Shown: positions 17,456-27,603, counted from the stretch's first letter. The stretch: DNA of 64,000 bases from Erysipelotrichales bacterium (GCA_910575705.1 CAJTFG010000002.1:124001-188000), one strand, 5' to 3'. Numbers and translations: made by a program. Notes: a model not told the origin generated them from the sequence alone.

Positions 17456-18013
17456 ATGGATCAGAATGTTTTGCCGGTGATTTGCGATTTTAAAGCTGTT
17501 GATCTTTTTTTAAAGACGGATATTCCATGGTGTATTCTCATGGATTTTCATATTTGTGCATTAGAAGATCTCATGTGTCGTTTGCATCGGGCGAATAAGC
17601 GTGTGATCCTGCATTTGGATATGATTCACGGTTTGTGCGCCGATGAGGCGGGGACGCAGTATGTTTGTCAAAAACTGCATGCCGATGGTGTGATCTCGAC
17701 CAAAGCAAAGGTTATCGAAACATCAAAAAAGAATCATGTATTGACGATCATGCGTCTGTTTATGATCGACAGCCGTTCGATAGAAAGGGGCTGTGAACTC
17801 GGGAATCGCCTGCAGCCGGATTTTTTAGAGGTTCTTCCCGCCAATACGAAAAACGGGATCTCTTATGTACGGGAACGATCTTCCTTACCGTTGATCGCAG
17901 GTGGTTTGATCCGCTGTAAAGAAGATATCGAGGAATGTCTGGCACTCGGAGTATGTGCTGTCACAACGAGCAGTTTGTCTTTATGCAGAGAAATGAAAGC
18001 GGGGAGAGCATGA
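17456..18013 (+). CDS. glpP: Glycerol-3-phosphate responsive antiterminator
   Basis: 185-residue TIM-barrel-like RNA-binding regulator. Recognisable GlpP segments: LDMIHGLCADEAGTQYV, DGVISTKAKVIETSKK, TIMRLFMIDSRSIERG, PDFLEVLPA and LIAGGLIRCKEDI. In Bacillus, GlpP with glycerol-3-phosphate lets RNA polymerase pass leader terminators of glycerol genes. It is the last metabolic gene of the operon whose leader carries such a terminator, which implies positive autoregulation. glpK and glpF are not in the window. Confidence 0.9.
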   Translation: MDQNVLPVICDFKAVDLFLKTDIPWCILMDFHICALEDLMCRLHRANKRVILHLDMIHGLCADEAGTQYVCQKLHADGVISTKAKVIETSKKNHVLTIMRLFMIDSRSIERGCELGNRLQPDFLEVLPANTKNGISYVRERSSLPLIAGGLIRCKEDIEECLALGVCAVTTSSLSLCREMKAGRA

Positions 18014-19293
18014 TGAAGCGAGCGCTTGTATTAGGTGGAGGAGGAAGTAAAGGAGCTTATGAGATCGGCGTATGGAAAGCGCTGGATGAGCTTGGTGAGA
18101 AATTTGATATCGTAACGGGAACATCGATCGGTGCGCTGATCGGAGCTATGTATGTGCAGCATGATTATGATCGATGTTTGCAGCTGTGGACGGAACTGAC
18201 GATTGATCAGGTTATCAAGGGTGGCGTAAATGTCGATATGGATATTGAACTTCTCATGTCGCAGAAAAATAAATATCTCACATTGCTGGAAAACTATGTG
18301 AAGCATAAAGGCGCCGATATCACACCGTTTACCGAAATGATCCATGCTATGTTTGACAGCGATCGTTTTTTTGCTTCTGACATAGATTTTGCCTGCATGA
18401 CGGTATGCTTGACAAAACCGGGACCGGTATCGTTTCAGAAAAGAGATATGACAAAGGAAAATGCGGAGGACTGTCTGCTTGCCAGCGCATCTTGTTTTCC
18501 GGCATTTCCGATGAAGAAGATTAAGGATGAGTATTATGTGGATGGCGGGTATTATGATAATGTGCCGATTGAATTAGCGCGTTCTATGGGCGCAAAGGAA
18601 ATCGTAGCAGTGGATTTGAAGTCGGTTGGGAAAAACCAGCTTCATGAGCCGCAGCGGCATTTGACGTATATTGAGCCGATGGTTCCGTTAGGTTCTTTTC
18701 TGATGTTTGATAAAGAGCGCATTCACCGCAATATACGGTTGGGGTATTTGGATACGATGAAAAAATTCGATCGTTGTCTCGGTTCTCTGTATACGTTTGC
18801 CAAAGCATCGAAAAAAGAAATACGCTCTTTTGAAACGATGTATGAGAAATATCTTGAAAAAATCGACTTTGCGATCGGTGATTCCATTTTACAGAAGCTG
18901 TATGCCAAACTGCTGAATCATCAGTTGGATACAACAGCAAAAAAAGTGGATAGCTACACATACAAGTATCTTCGCTTGCTGGAGACCTGTGCATGGATTT
19001 TTGGTGTGGATGATCTGGAAATTTATGAATTTCATGATTTCTGTGACAAGGTAATAGAAAAAGTGGAATGTTATCATCCAAAATATAAGGATCTTCTGGA
19101 AGAGAAAAGCGTGAAGAAAGTCATTGTGTTATTGAAGGGTTATGTTGTGAATGACACGGTTCATTATTTTTATAAAAAGATGGCGATGGCAGAAACTCCG
19201 TGCTATGAAGAACTTTACAATATGGCGGTAATTTTTCCCGATGAGTTTCATATGGCATTGATGTTGTTCATCATAAGAGAAAAAAAGATATAA
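18010..19293 (+). CDS. Patatin-like phospholipase
   Basis: 427 residues. The N-terminal patatin domain has the oxyanion loop GGGGSKGAY, the nucleophile elbow GTSIG, and the catalytic Asp in VDGGYYDNVP. A C-terminal half of ~200 residues, mostly helical, matches nothing I recognise. ATG 18010 or 18013 overlaps the glpP stop, with GGGGAGAG upstream. It probably hydrolyses membrane lipids. Coupling to glpP suggests a link with glycerolipid turnover, but that is inference from position. Confidence 0.85.
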   Translation: MMKRALVLGGGGSKGAYEIGVWKALDELGEKFDIVTGTSIGALIGAMYVQHDYDRCLQLWTELTIDQVIKGGVNVDMDIELLMSQKNKYLTLLENYVKHKGADITPFTEMIHAMFDSDRFFASDIDFACMTVCLTKPGPVSFQKRDMTKENAEDCLLASASCFPAFPMKKIKDEYYVDGGYYDNVPIELARSMGAKEIVAVDLKSVGKNQLHEPQRHLTYIEPMVPLGSFLMFDKERIHRNIRLGYLDTMKKFDRCLGSLYTFAKASKKEIRSFETMYEKYLEKIDFAIGDSILQKLYAKLLNHQLDTTAKKVDSYTYKYLRLLETCAWIFGVDDLEIYEFHDFCDKVIEKVECYHPKYKDLLEEKSVKKVIVLLKGYVVNDTVHYFYKKMAMAETPCYEELYNMAVIFPDEFHMALMLFIIREKKI

Positions 19294-19319
19294 AAAAGAA
19301 CACAGAGGTTCTTTTTTTT
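19292..19319. terminator. Bidirectional terminator between patatin and rlu genes
   Basis: Stem AAAAAAGAAC/GTTCTTTTTT with a six-base loop; A-rich on one side and T-rich on the other, so it serves both convergent genes. Confidence 0.8.
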
Positions 19320-20229
19320 AATACTGTTTCATGTCGGAACGATCCGCTATAGGGAAATCTTTCGGCAGATTGGCAGTTACCGTTATATCATTCATAGTCA
19401 AAGGATGGGGAAAGGTAACTTTATATGCGTGAAGTGCTATCCGTTCGATGAGCGGGGAAGGATGCCCGTATAGTTTATCGGAGAGTATCGGGTGGTTTAA
19501 AAAAGCCGTGTGAACGCGTATTTGATGACGGCGTCCTGTTTTTAACGTACAGTTGATAAGAGAATTTCCTTGTATATGCTTCTCACAGCGAATGGATGTA
19601 CTAGAAGCTTTTCCCGTTTTTGAGACTCGCTGCCGGCTGCTGTGATGTCGATCTCGTCCGATGGGCTGGTTGATTTGAATATCTTTATGCAAAGGCAGGA
19701 TGCCTTCTACGATAGCTTTATATTCCCGTGATATCGCTTTTTGCTGTAGCTGTTCATCCAGATACGGTTGAAAGAAGGCGCATTTGCAGAAGATAACAAG
19801 GCCGCTGGTGTCCTTATCTAAACGGTGGATCGGACGTATCACACATGCTTGTTGCGTTTTGTTGAAGTAAGCCTGAACTCGGTTGCAAAGGGTCATTTCA
19901 TCGCTTCCGTCACTATGTATCAAAATATGGGGAGGCTTGTTTATAACGAGAAAGATATCATCTTCATGCGCTATATCGATACAAGTCGCATCGGATGGAA
20001 GGCTTTCTTTTTGATCTTCGAAAATTTGCAAAGACAGCGTATCTCCTCGTTTCAGCACGGCATTTTTTACAGGCTGCTTTCGATTGTGCAGGATCCGTTT
20101 TTCCAGATAGAGAAGATAGCGGTTTTTCTTGGATTGTCTGTAATGCCGCAAGACGTCATCGATACTATGATCGTGAAAAGCTTCATCGATCTGTATGTGC
20201 AGCCAAGGCTTTTTGATTTTATATTGCAT
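19318..20229 (-). CDS. RluA/RluD-family pseudouridine synthase
   Basis: 303 residues. An S4-like N-terminal part is followed by the catalytic domain with the signature HRLDKDTSG (catalytic Asp), the conserved INKPP strand, and GRRHQIRVH near the end. It isomerises specific uridines in rRNA or tRNA; the target cannot be assigned. Convergent with the patatin gene. Confidence 0.92.
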   Translation of the reverse strand: MQYKIKKPWLHIQIDEAFHDHSIDDVLRHYRQSKKNRYLLYLEKRILHNRKQPVKNAVLKRGDTLSLQIFEDQKESLPSDATCIDIAHEDDIFLVINKPPHILIHSDGSDEMTLCNRVQAYFNKTQQACVIRPIHRLDKDTSGLVIFCKCAFFQPYLDEQLQQKAISREYKAIVEGILPLHKDIQINQPIGRDRHHSSRQRVSKTGKASSTSIRCEKHIQGNSLINCTLKTGRRHQIRVHTAFLNHPILSDKLYGHPSPLIERIALHAYKVTFPHPLTMNDITVTANLPKDFPIADRSDMKQY

Positions 20230-20341
20230 AGTCTATCCTCCGCAACGTATTATACTATATAAAATTTCTTATGAACATGCGTTTCTTTGTATATTCTTTT
20301 ATGGCATGTCCATACTATGGCTGATAGGAGGAAAACCTAAT

Positions 20342-20872
20342 ATGAAGAAAATTATGCTTAGTCTGTTGATGGCTGCGGCACTATGCGCCTGCAGTAATTC
20401 GGATGGTGTTGACAACAGTAAAACGAACCAGACAAAAACGGCACCGCAGACACAAAATGATTCTGCGACGGTTAACAATTCTACGATCGATGATTTTATG
20501 GGATACTTAAAGTCACAGGGTGTAGAGTATATGGATGAGCAGCCGATAGAAGACATGAATATTACGGCGCATGAAGGAAGAAGCTTTTCCATTGATGGCA
20601 ATACCGGATATTTGTATCGGGTGGATACCAGTGACGATACGATGAAGAAGCTGTTGAACAGCGCTCGGGATAATGGTGTTCTAGATGCGACACAAAACGG
20701 TGTTCAGAAATCGTATGCGGCTCATGTGAACGGCGATTATTTGTTCCTTTACGATAAGGAAGCGAATATGGACTCTATTTTAAAAGTATTTCCGAGCTTT
20801 AATCCCAATGCTCCTCAAACATCGAATACCGTAAATCCAGGAGTTTCTTCTACTGCTCCGGTAGGAGAGTAA
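20342..20872 (+). CDS. Small lipoprotein of unknown function
   Basis: 176 residues with a signal peptide and lipobox ending at Cys 18 (ALCAC). A Thr/Asn/Gln-rich linker follows, then a compact domain (VEYMDEQPIEDMNITAHEGRS and KKLLNSARDNGVLDATQNG). RBS TAGGAGG. No family recognised. Exported and membrane-anchored; closed by its own terminator. Confidence 0.75.
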   Translation: MKKIMLSLLMAAALCACSNSDGVDNSKTNQTKTAPQTQNDSATVNNSTIDDFMGYLKSQGVEYMDEQPIEDMNITAHEGRSFSIDGNTGYLYRVDTSDDTMKKLLNSARDNGVLDATQNGVQKSYAAHVNGDYLFLYDKEANMDSILKVFPSFNPNAPQTSNTVNPGVSSTAPVGE

Positions 20873-20873
20873 G

Positions 20874-20898
20874 CGGACAGGAATCTGTCCGTTTTTTT
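20874..20898 (+). terminator. Terminator of the lipoprotein gene
   Basis: Perfect seven-base stem CGGACAG/CTGTCCG, GAAT loop, seven T's. Confidence 0.85.
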
Positions 20899-20991
20899 AT
20901 ATTTTCGATATTTTGATTGTCAAATTCTTTTTCATATTATAACATTAATAATGTAATAATTCACTGTATCATTGCATCAGAGGTGATGATG

Positions 20992-21345
20992 ATGAACAAG
21001 GAAAGAATGTTAGCGAAACAACTGCTCAATGCAGTATGGGATGAGGATGACGCAAAGGTAAAAAGAGTTTTGTTGGAAGGTGCGGATCCCAATTGGATAT
21101 TTAACGGTTATCCTATTTTGGTACATGCGGTTTTCACTCGAAATTTGGAAACGGTGATGCTTCTGATCCGCTATGGAGCCTCCCAGCTTTCCGAAGCGCT
21201 CGGCTTTGCTTTGGATCGCGGAATCGGGGAGATGGTATTGCCGCTTGCTTTTTTGGGAGTCGTACCGAAGCCGGTGGAACGATTGGAGTATTTCGGTCCG
21301 TATCCGTCACGCTATGCGCCTTTGGATTATCCGTATCATTCATAA
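20992..21345 (+). CDS. Small ankyrin-repeat-like protein
   Basis: 117 residues. KQLLNAVWDEDDAKVKRVLLEGADPNW and PILVHAVFTRNLETVMLLIRYGAS each look like one ankyrin repeat (helix-turn-helix with the ADPN or GA turn). Three ATG codons occur in a row; AGAGGTG is best spaced for 20992. Ten bases before the WYL regulator, so probably co-transcribed with it. A partner-binding role is likely but untested. Confidence 0.7.
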   Translation: MNKERMLAKQLLNAVWDEDDAKVKRVLLEGADPNWIFNGYPILVHAVFTRNLETVMLLIRYGASQLSEALGFALDRGIGEMVLPLAFLGVVPKPVERLEYFGPYPSRYAPLDYPYHS

Positions 21346-21354
21346 AGGAGGACT

Positions 21355-22311
21355 ATGGGAAAAAGTGCAAAATGCATCCGCATGCTGCAGCTGCTTGCGG
21401 CAAGGGGTAGCATGTCCAGAGAAGAACTGGCTTGGGAGCTGCATACCAATGTACGCAATATCACGGAATACCGCCGGGAATTGGAAGAGGCCGGGTATCG
21501 CATTGAAAGTACGACAGGCAGATATGGGGGATATCAGCTGATGTCAACGGCGTATATTCCGATGCTGAAACTGAATATGGAGGAACAGAAAGCGCTTTTG
21601 GATGCACAGGGGTATTTATGTGCTCATGCGGATTTTTTGTCGATGGATACGTTTACGGCAGCGATGGATAAGATACGTGTTCAGCTGAAACATACGAATG
21701 TGGATAATATCTATATGCAGGAACAGCTTCCTCATATGGAGGATGCTGTTCGTGCGTGGATCCGTATTTGCGAAGAGGCGATCTCTTCTTCTTTGACGGT
21801 AGCGTTGGAATATAAGGGAGCAAAAGATACGAACGTGAAGAAGTTGATGATCCATCCTTATGAGATACTTCATTATCAATCCGCTTATTATTGTTTGGCA
21901 TATTCTTTATCCGCAAAGGATTTTCGTTTTTTCAAATTCAGCCGCGAGAGGATGAAACACGTATCACTGATGGACCGGCATTTTACAAGGGATAGAGATT
22001 TTCGTGTGAAAGATCACGTGGGTGCGCTGGGGATCATGAAAGGAGATCTTCACGAGCTTGAAATTTTGATAAGCGGTTATCCTGCATTGCTGGCGGCAGA
22101 GAAGGAGATCGGCCTTCAGCCGCAAATGCGTTGGCAGGATGAAGATACGCTTTACATAAAGACCGTTATGGAAGGAAAGATGAATGTGATATCCCTTCTT
22201 CTTTCTATGGGAGCGCATGTAAAGGTGCTTTCTCCTGATTATCTGAAAGAGGAACTGCGTGCCGTCATATGTAAAATGTATGAAATTTATGCGGAGGAAG
22301 AACACCTATGA
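21355..22311 (+). CDS. WYL-domain transcriptional regulator
   Basis: 318 residues. An N-terminal helix-turn-helix of the DeoR/HTH_11 kind (MSREELAWELHTNVRNITEYRRELEEAG) is followed by a WYL sensor domain (VALEYKG, HPYEILHYQSAYYCLAYS, FRFFKFSRERM) and a WYL C-terminal extension. Such proteins bind nucleic acid or nucleotide ligands and often regulate DNA-repair or defence genes. The downstream nuclease gene (DUF2779) is a possible target by position. Confidence 0.88.
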   Translation: MGKSAKCIRMLQLLAARGSMSREELAWELHTNVRNITEYRRELEEAGYRIESTTGRYGGYQLMSTAYIPMLKLNMEEQKALLDAQGYLCAHADFLSMDTFTAAMDKIRVQLKHTNVDNIYMQEQLPHMEDAVRAWIRICEEAISSSLTVALEYKGAKDTNVKKLMIHPYEILHYQSAYYCLAYSLSAKDFRFFKFSRERMKHVSLMDRHFTRDRDFRVKDHVGALGIMKGDLHELEILISGYPALLAAEKEIGLQPQMRWQDEDTLYIKTVMEGKMNVISLLLSMGAHVKVLSPDYLKEELRAVICKMYEIYAEEEHL

Positions 22312-22342
22312 TATAATGAATATCAGTTAGGATGTGGAATAT

Positions 22343-23836
22343 ATGCTGCATATATCGGATATAAAAAAATATGACCGGTGCGAGAAGCTGTTTTGGCTGT
22401 CCCAAAAAGATCCGCAGCCGAGGCAGCCCTATGTATATTATCATGAAGATCTTGTTAAGCTTTTGAAAGAAAAGTTTCATATCACGGATGCTTTTGAAGG
22501 CCATGTCGGTGATGATCCATGTTTGGCTATACAGGCTATGGAATGCGAAGACGTTCTCATAAATGCCCGCTTTGCTTATGGGGAATTGCGTATCAAAATT
22601 CCTCTGATGATGCGGAAGTCTTCTGTTTGGGATCTCTATTTTACGTATGGTAGCTGCTATCCAAAGGAATCGGAATCGCAAGTCATCTTTGATCATCTGG
22701 AAGTGCTGCGCTTATTAGGGATTTCCGTCGGTGATATTCGTGTAGTTCACCTGCAGGCGGATTATATCCGGAAAGATCGGCTGGATGCGGATGCATTGCT
22801 TACGGAAAGTGAATATTTATATAATCATAAAAATAAGGCGCATAAGAAAATAACGGAATTGCTGGCGGAATGTCATCGCGATCTTCCCCAAGTTATCGGG
22901 AATATGCAGGAACTTTTACGGGAAACGAACATATCGGCTCAGCGTTCCAGCGTATGTACAAGAGGGATGAAATGTCCATATATCGACACATGCTTTCCGC
23001 AGCCACCCAAAGATACGTCGATCATGCATTTGATATCCTGCTCTGCTCGCTATGAGATGCAGAATAAGGGAATTCTTGATATAAAGGATGTGGATTTGGA
23101 GAAGATCGAAGGAACTCGGCAGCAGTTTTCCCAAATTATGGCTGCTCGCTCGGATACTATGCATTTTGATGCGCTGGCCGTACGTACATGGATAGACAGC
23201 GGTATTCATTATCCGCTCTCTTATCTTGACTTCGAATGGGAGACATATGCGTATCCGCCTTATGAGGGGATGAAGCCTTTTGATGTCTTATGTTTTCAAT
23301 ATAGCTTGCATATAGAAAAACAGCCGGGAGATAAACTTATTCATAAAGAATTTTTGGAACAGGGCGATTGCCGCGAGAAGTTTATTTGTCAGCTTTTAAA
23401 GGATCTTCCGAAAGAGGGATCTATCATGGTGTTTAATATGGAAGGAGCGGAAAAGCTGCGGCTGCATCAGCTGAAAGAACAATTTCCGCAGTATGGAGCG
23501 CAACTGGATGCTGTATGCGATCGAATGGTCGATCTGGCACTGCCGTTTTCTACTGCCAGTATTTATGACAGCCGCATGCGGGGCTTGTTTTCCTTAAAGA
23601 CACTGGTTCCTATCTTTTCATCATATTCCTATGAAGATCTGGATATATCGTATGGCATGGATGCGGTGCGAAACTGGCGCCGCTTGGAAAGTGCAGATGC
23701 AGACGAAGTAAAAAGCATCCGCCGGCATCTTTTAGAGTATTGTGCTATGGATACCTATGCCGAAGTGCTCGTCTATCATGCGATCACCGAGATCCTCGAA
23801 GAAAAAGAACGAGCGATGCAGTTGCAGGATGTCTGA
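22343..23836 (+). CDS. DUF2779 protein: Cas4-like nuclease part plus DEDD exonuclease-like part
   Basis: 497 residues. The N-terminal half has one early Cys (KYDRCEKLFWL) and a later trio (CTRGMKCPYIDTC), the 1+3 arrangement that holds a 4Fe-4S cluster in Cas4/AddB-type PD-(D/E)XK nucleases. The C-terminal half looks like an RNase-H-fold exonuclease: LDFEWETY (DxE), FNMEGAEKLRL, and YCAMDTYAEV with the last Asp. ATG 22343 is preceded by TTAGGA. Family function is not established; a DNA-processing role is inferred. It follows a WYL regulator. Confidence 0.8.
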   Translation: MLHISDIKKYDRCEKLFWLSQKDPQPRQPYVYYHEDLVKLLKEKFHITDAFEGHVGDDPCLAIQAMECEDVLINARFAYGELRIKIPLMMRKSSVWDLYFTYGSCYPKESESQVIFDHLEVLRLLGISVGDIRVVHLQADYIRKDRLDADALLTESEYLYNHKNKAHKKITELLAECHRDLPQVIGNMQELLRETNISAQRSSVCTRGMKCPYIDTCFPQPPKDTSIMHLISCSARYEMQNKGILDIKDVDLEKIEGTRQQFSQIMAARSDTMHFDALAVRTWIDSGIHYPLSYLDFEWETYAYPPYEGMKPFDVLCFQYSLHIEKQPGDKLIHKEFLEQGDCREKFICQLLKDLPKEGSIMVFNMEGAEKLRLHQLKEQFPQYGAQLDAVCDRMVDLALPFSTASIYDSRMRGLFSLKTLVPIFSSYSYEDLDISYGMDAVRNWRRLESADADEVKSIRRHLLEYCAMDTYAEVLVYHAITEILEEKERAMQLQDV

Positions 23837-23886
23837 TACAATCATGGCTTATAAATGTATATAAACTATTCTGAGGAGAGGATATC

Positions 23887-25731
23887 ATGGCTTTTTTACC
23901 GACGACAAGAGAAGAGATGCTGGAGCAGGGATTTGACCAGGTTGATTTTGTATACGTATGCGGAGATGCATACGTGGATCATCCTTCTTTCGGATGTGCG
24001 ATCATTACGAGAACGTTACAGGCATACGGTTATAGCTGTGCCGTACTCCCGCAGCCGGACTGGCATCGGGATGAGGAGTTCCTCCAATTCCATGAACCGC
24101 GTCTGGGATTTCTCGTATCTGCCGGCAATATCGATTCCATGGTCAATCATTACAGTGTGAACAAGCGCAGAAGAGACAAAGATGCCTACAGCGATCAAGG
24201 TGTGATGGGAAAGCGTCCAGATCGTCCTACTATCGTTTACACGCAAATTTTAAAGCGTCTGTTTCCGGACAAACCGGTGATTATTGGCGGAGTGGAAGCG
24301 AGTCTAAGGCGTTTGGCACATTATGATTATTGGGATGATAAAGTGCGACGTTCCATTTTGATGGATTCTCAGGCGGATCTTCTGCTGTATGGTATGGGTG
24401 AAAATTGTATTATCGAAGTTGCGGATGCTTTAAACAGCGGTTTAAAAGCGAGCGATATCTGCTTTATCCGCGGCTGTGTATGGAAAACGAAAGATATTTC
24501 GCATGTTGTGGATTATGAGATGCTTCCATCTTTTGATGAAGTGGCATCCGATCCATATGCATATTGTCGCAGTTTCCGTCTTCAGCATGAAAATATCGAT
24601 GCGGTCCATGCACATGTATTGATCGAACCTTATGACGGATGGTATGTGGTGCAGAACTTGCCGCCGTTGCCGCTGACGCAGGAGGAAATGGATTTTACAT
24701 ATTCACTTCCGTATGAGCGGACATTTCATCCGCGTTATACGTATATTCCCGCCATCGAGGAAGTACAGTTTTCCATAGCCTTTAACCGCGGATGTTTTGG
24801 TTCCTGTTCATTTTGTGCGATCACTCATCATCAAGGGCGGATCCTTTCTTCACGCAGTAAGGAAAATATTATCGAAGAAGGAAAAAAGATCACACAGATG
24901 CCGAACTTTAAAGGGTATATTCATGATGTTGGCGGTCCGACGGCCAATTTTGCGCAGCCGGCGTGTGAAAAACAGAAAGAGCACGGCGCCTGCCGACATA
25001 AGGAATGTCTGTTTCCTCGTCCGTGCAGCAATATGACGGTGGACCATTCCCGCTATTTGGAGATCCTGCGGGAACTTCGGAAGCTTCCCAAGGTAAAAAA
25101 GGTGTTTATCCGTTCCGGGATCCGCTATGATTACCTGATGTACGATAAAGACGATACCTTTTTCGATGAACTTGTACAGCATCACATTTCCGGCCAGCTG
25201 AAGGTAGCACCGGAGCATATCAGCGCTAAGGTGCTGGATAAGATGGGAAAACCGCGGAAAGAGTTGTATTTGCGCTTTGTAGAAAAGTTTGAGCGAAAAA
25301 ACGAGAAATTTCATAAAGATCAGTATATCGTTCCGTATTTGATGAGTTCTCATCCGGGAAGCGATCTGGAGGCGGCGATTGAACTTGCCTGTTATTTAAA
25401 AAAGATCCGCCATACGCCGAAACAGGTACAAGACTTTTATCCGACCCCGGGAACTTTGGCGACATGCATGTATTATACCGGTATGGATCCGCGTACAATG
25501 AAGCCGGTATATGTAGCGAAGACGTTTGAAGAGAAGGCAATGCAGCGTGCTTTGATGCAGTTTACATATCCCAAGAATTATGATTTGGTTTATATAGCTT
25601 TAAAACAGGCGGGACGCCTTGATCTTGTGGGGACATCTTCGAAATGTTTGATTCCTCCTCGAAAAAGAACGTCTCATGATCAAAAGCGTCTAAGAAAACC
25701 ATATGCAAAACGTAAAAAAGATCTCTCATAG
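23887..25731 (+). CDS. YgiQ family radical SAM protein
   Basis: 614 residues. The N-terminal region (YVCGDAYVDHPSFGCAII) is family-specific, and the radical SAM cluster motif is CFGSCSFC (CxxxCxxC) near residue 307. A C-terminal DUF3362-like region ends in a basic tail. The reaction catalysed is unknown. RBS GAGGAG. Convergent with ftsH across a shared terminator. Confidence 0.92.
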   Translation: MAFLPTTREEMLEQGFDQVDFVYVCGDAYVDHPSFGCAIITRTLQAYGYSCAVLPQPDWHRDEEFLQFHEPRLGFLVSAGNIDSMVNHYSVNKRRRDKDAYSDQGVMGKRPDRPTIVYTQILKRLFPDKPVIIGGVEASLRRLAHYDYWDDKVRRSILMDSQADLLLYGMGENCIIEVADALNSGLKASDICFIRGCVWKTKDISHVVDYEMLPSFDEVASDPYAYCRSFRLQHENIDAVHAHVLIEPYDGWYVVQNLPPLPLTQEEMDFTYSLPYERTFHPRYTYIPAIEEVQFSIAFNRGCFGSCSFCAITHHQGRILSSRSKENIIEEGKKITQMPNFKGYIHDVGGPTANFAQPACEKQKEHGACRHKECLFPRPCSNMTVDHSRYLEILRELRKLPKVKKVFIRSGIRYDYLMYDKDDTFFDELVQHHISGQLKVAPEHISAKVLDKMGKPRKELYLRFVEKFERKNEKFHKDQYIVPYLMSSHPGSDLEAAIELACYLKKIRHTPKQVQDFYPTPGTLATCMYYTGMDPRTMKPVYVAKTFEEKAMQRALMQFTYPKNYDLVYIALKQAGRLDLVGTSSKCLIPPRKRTSHDQKRLRKPYAKRKKDLS

Positions 25732-25745
25732 GGAGATCTTTTAAA
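25714..25745. terminator. Bidirectional terminator between ygiQ and ftsH
   Basis: Ten-base stem AAAAGATCTC/GAGATCTTTT, overlapping both gene ends. Confidence 0.85.
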
Positions 25746-27582
25746 AATGGGAAGGCTGATTGAGGATTTCCATGAATTCCTCACCGGTTATCGTTTCTTT
25801 TTCATAAAGGAATTTTGCAAGTTCGTGCAGTTTGCTTTTGTGTTCTTCCAAAATGCGGTATGCCTCTTCATATGCTTTTTTGATGAGCGTGATGACTTCT
25901 TGATCTACTTTGGCTGCGGTTTCCGCACTGCAAGAGAGTGTCGTATCACTGCCTAGATACGGATTGTTTAGGGTTTCCAAAGCAGTCATGCCGAAAGCGT
26001 CGCTCATACCCAGACGGGTGATCATCGAACGAGCGATCTTGGTTGCCTGCTCGATATCGTTTGCGGCTCCGCTCGTGATGGAATTGAAAATCAGCTGTTC
26101 CGCAGCCCGTCCGCCTGTAAACGTCATGATTTTGGTAAAGGCCTCTTCTTTGGAAATCAGATTTGTCTCGTCTTCGGAGATCTGCATGGTGTAACCCAAA
26201 GCTCCGCTTGTCCGCGGAACGATGGTGATTTTATGCACCGGTGCCGCATGTTTTGATTTTGCGGCTACGAGGGCATGGCCGATTTCATGATATGCGACGA
26301 TCATTTTTTCCTTGGATGAGATAACGGCATTTTTTCGTTGGACACCAGCGATGACGGTTTCCACAGCTTCTTCCAGATCGCGCTGTGAAACGATCGTACG
26401 ATCATCCTTGACAGCCAGCAAGGCCGCTTCGTTTATGATGTTTGCCAGCTCTGCACCGCTGGCTCCGGCTGTGGCACGGGCAATAGCGTTATAATCGATG
26501 TTGGTACCCATCTTTACATCTCTTGCGTGCACTTTGAGAATGGCTTCTCTTCCGTTCAGATCGGGGAGATCGACGGGAATGCGGCGGTCAAAGCGTCCCG
26601 GCCGCAAAAGGGCGGGATCCAAGGATTCCGGACGGTTTGTGGCAGCCAGTATGATAACGCCTTTACTACCGTCAAAGCCGTCCATCTCTGCCAACAGCTG
26701 ATTCAGCGTCTGTTCTCGTTCGTCGTTGCTGCCGATGCCTGATGTATCGCGTTTTTTACCGATCGTATCGATCTCATCTATAAATATGATACAAGGGGCT
26801 TTTTCTCTCGCCTGTTTAAAGAGGTCGCGAACGCGGGCAGCTCCGCGCCCTACGAACATTTCCACAAATTCAGAACCGCTGATGGAAAAGAACGGAACTT
26901 CCGCTTCTCCGGCCACTGCTTTTGCCAGAAGTGTTTTACCGGTCCCCGGAGGGCCTACCAGAAGAGCGCCTTTCGGCATCTGTGCACCGATTTTGCTGTA
27001 TTTTTCCGGGTTTTTTAAGAAATCCACCATCTCTACGAGGGCTTCTTTTGCTTCTTCCTGCCCCGCCACATCTTTGAATGTCTTTCCCGTCTGTGATTTC
27101 ACGTATACTTTTGCGTCGCTTTTCCCAAACGATCCCATCGGATTGAATCCACCGCCGAAAGACATGGCGTCATCACCGAGCTTTTTCTGCATTTTTTTAA
27201 ATGTGCGGTTGCCCAACCACCATAAGAAGGCGATCGGCAGTACGAGTGTCAGAAAATAATATAGGAGAGGATTCATTTCCTTTGTGTGGATGCGACTGAA
27301 AGAAGCTCCGGATGCATATAGCCGTTCCGAAAGAGCAGTGTCTGTTTCCATAGTTTCTGTTTCGTATATCTTTCCCGCATCTTCCTTTAACGTATAACGG
27401 ATGCTCGTATCGCCGATCTCTACCGTATCGATCTTTTCTTCTTCGGCATCTCTCATGAACCGATTATAGGCGACGCTTTCTATTTTTGTAGAAAACAAGG
27501 GGAGAACGAAGGTATTGATAAGAACGAAGATAAGTAAGATGATGAAATAATAGTAATACAACGGCTTTTTTTGTTTATTCAT
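25741..27582 (-). CDS. ftsH: FtsH-family ATP-dependent zinc metalloprotease
   Basis: 613-residue membrane AAA+ protease for quality control of membrane and regulatory proteins. Two transmembrane segments (about 8-30 and 105-125) flank an extracellular domain. The AAA domain has Walker A GPPGTGKT, Walker B IIFIDEID and the second region of homology ending [19 protein letters not shown]. The zinc site is HEIGH, where HEAGH is more usual; both His and the Glu are kept. It stands alone, with a promoter and a leader hairpin upstream. Confidence 0.95.
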   Translation of the reverse strand: MNKQKKPLYYYYFIILLIFVLINTFVLPLFSTKIESVAYNRFMRDAEEEKIDTVEIGDTSIRYTLKEDAGKIYETETMETDTALSERLYASGASFSRIHTKEMNPLLYYFLTLVLPIAFLWWLGNRTFKKMQKKLGDDAMSFGGGFNPMGSFGKSDAKVYVKSQTGKTFKDVAGQEEAKEALVEMVDFLKNPEKYSKIGAQMPKGALLVGPPGTGKTLLAKAVAGEAEVPFFSISGSEFVEMFVGRGAARVRDLFKQAREKAPCIIFIDEIDTIGKKRDTSGIGSNDEREQTLNQLLAEMDGFDGSKGVIILAATNRPESLDPALLRPGRFDRRIPVDLPDLNGREAILKVHARDVKMGTNIDYNAIARATAGASGAELANIINEAALLAVKDDRTIVSQRDLEEAVETVIAGVQRKNAVISSKEKMIVAYHEIGHALVAAKSKHAAPVHKITIVPRTSGALGYTMQISEDETNLISKEEAFTKIMTFTGGRAAEQLIFNSITSGAANDIEQATKIARSMITRLGMSDAFGMTALETLNNPYLGSDTTLSCSAETAAKVDQEVITLIKKAYEEAYRILEEHKSKLHELAKFLYEKETITGEEFMEILNQPSHF

Positions 27583-27603
27583 AAATAAGATACTCCTTCT
27601 TGG

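Noticed and set aside
24850-25353. Long opposite-strand frames inside ygiQ, ftsH, ileS, pheST, murE and other core genes
   Set aside because: They are antisense shadows: no RBS, unusual residue composition, and they overlap well-recognised genes entirely.
25741-27582. HEIGH in FtsH as a defective zinc site
   Set aside because: Both zinc histidines and the catalytic Glu are kept; only a non-ligand residue differs.
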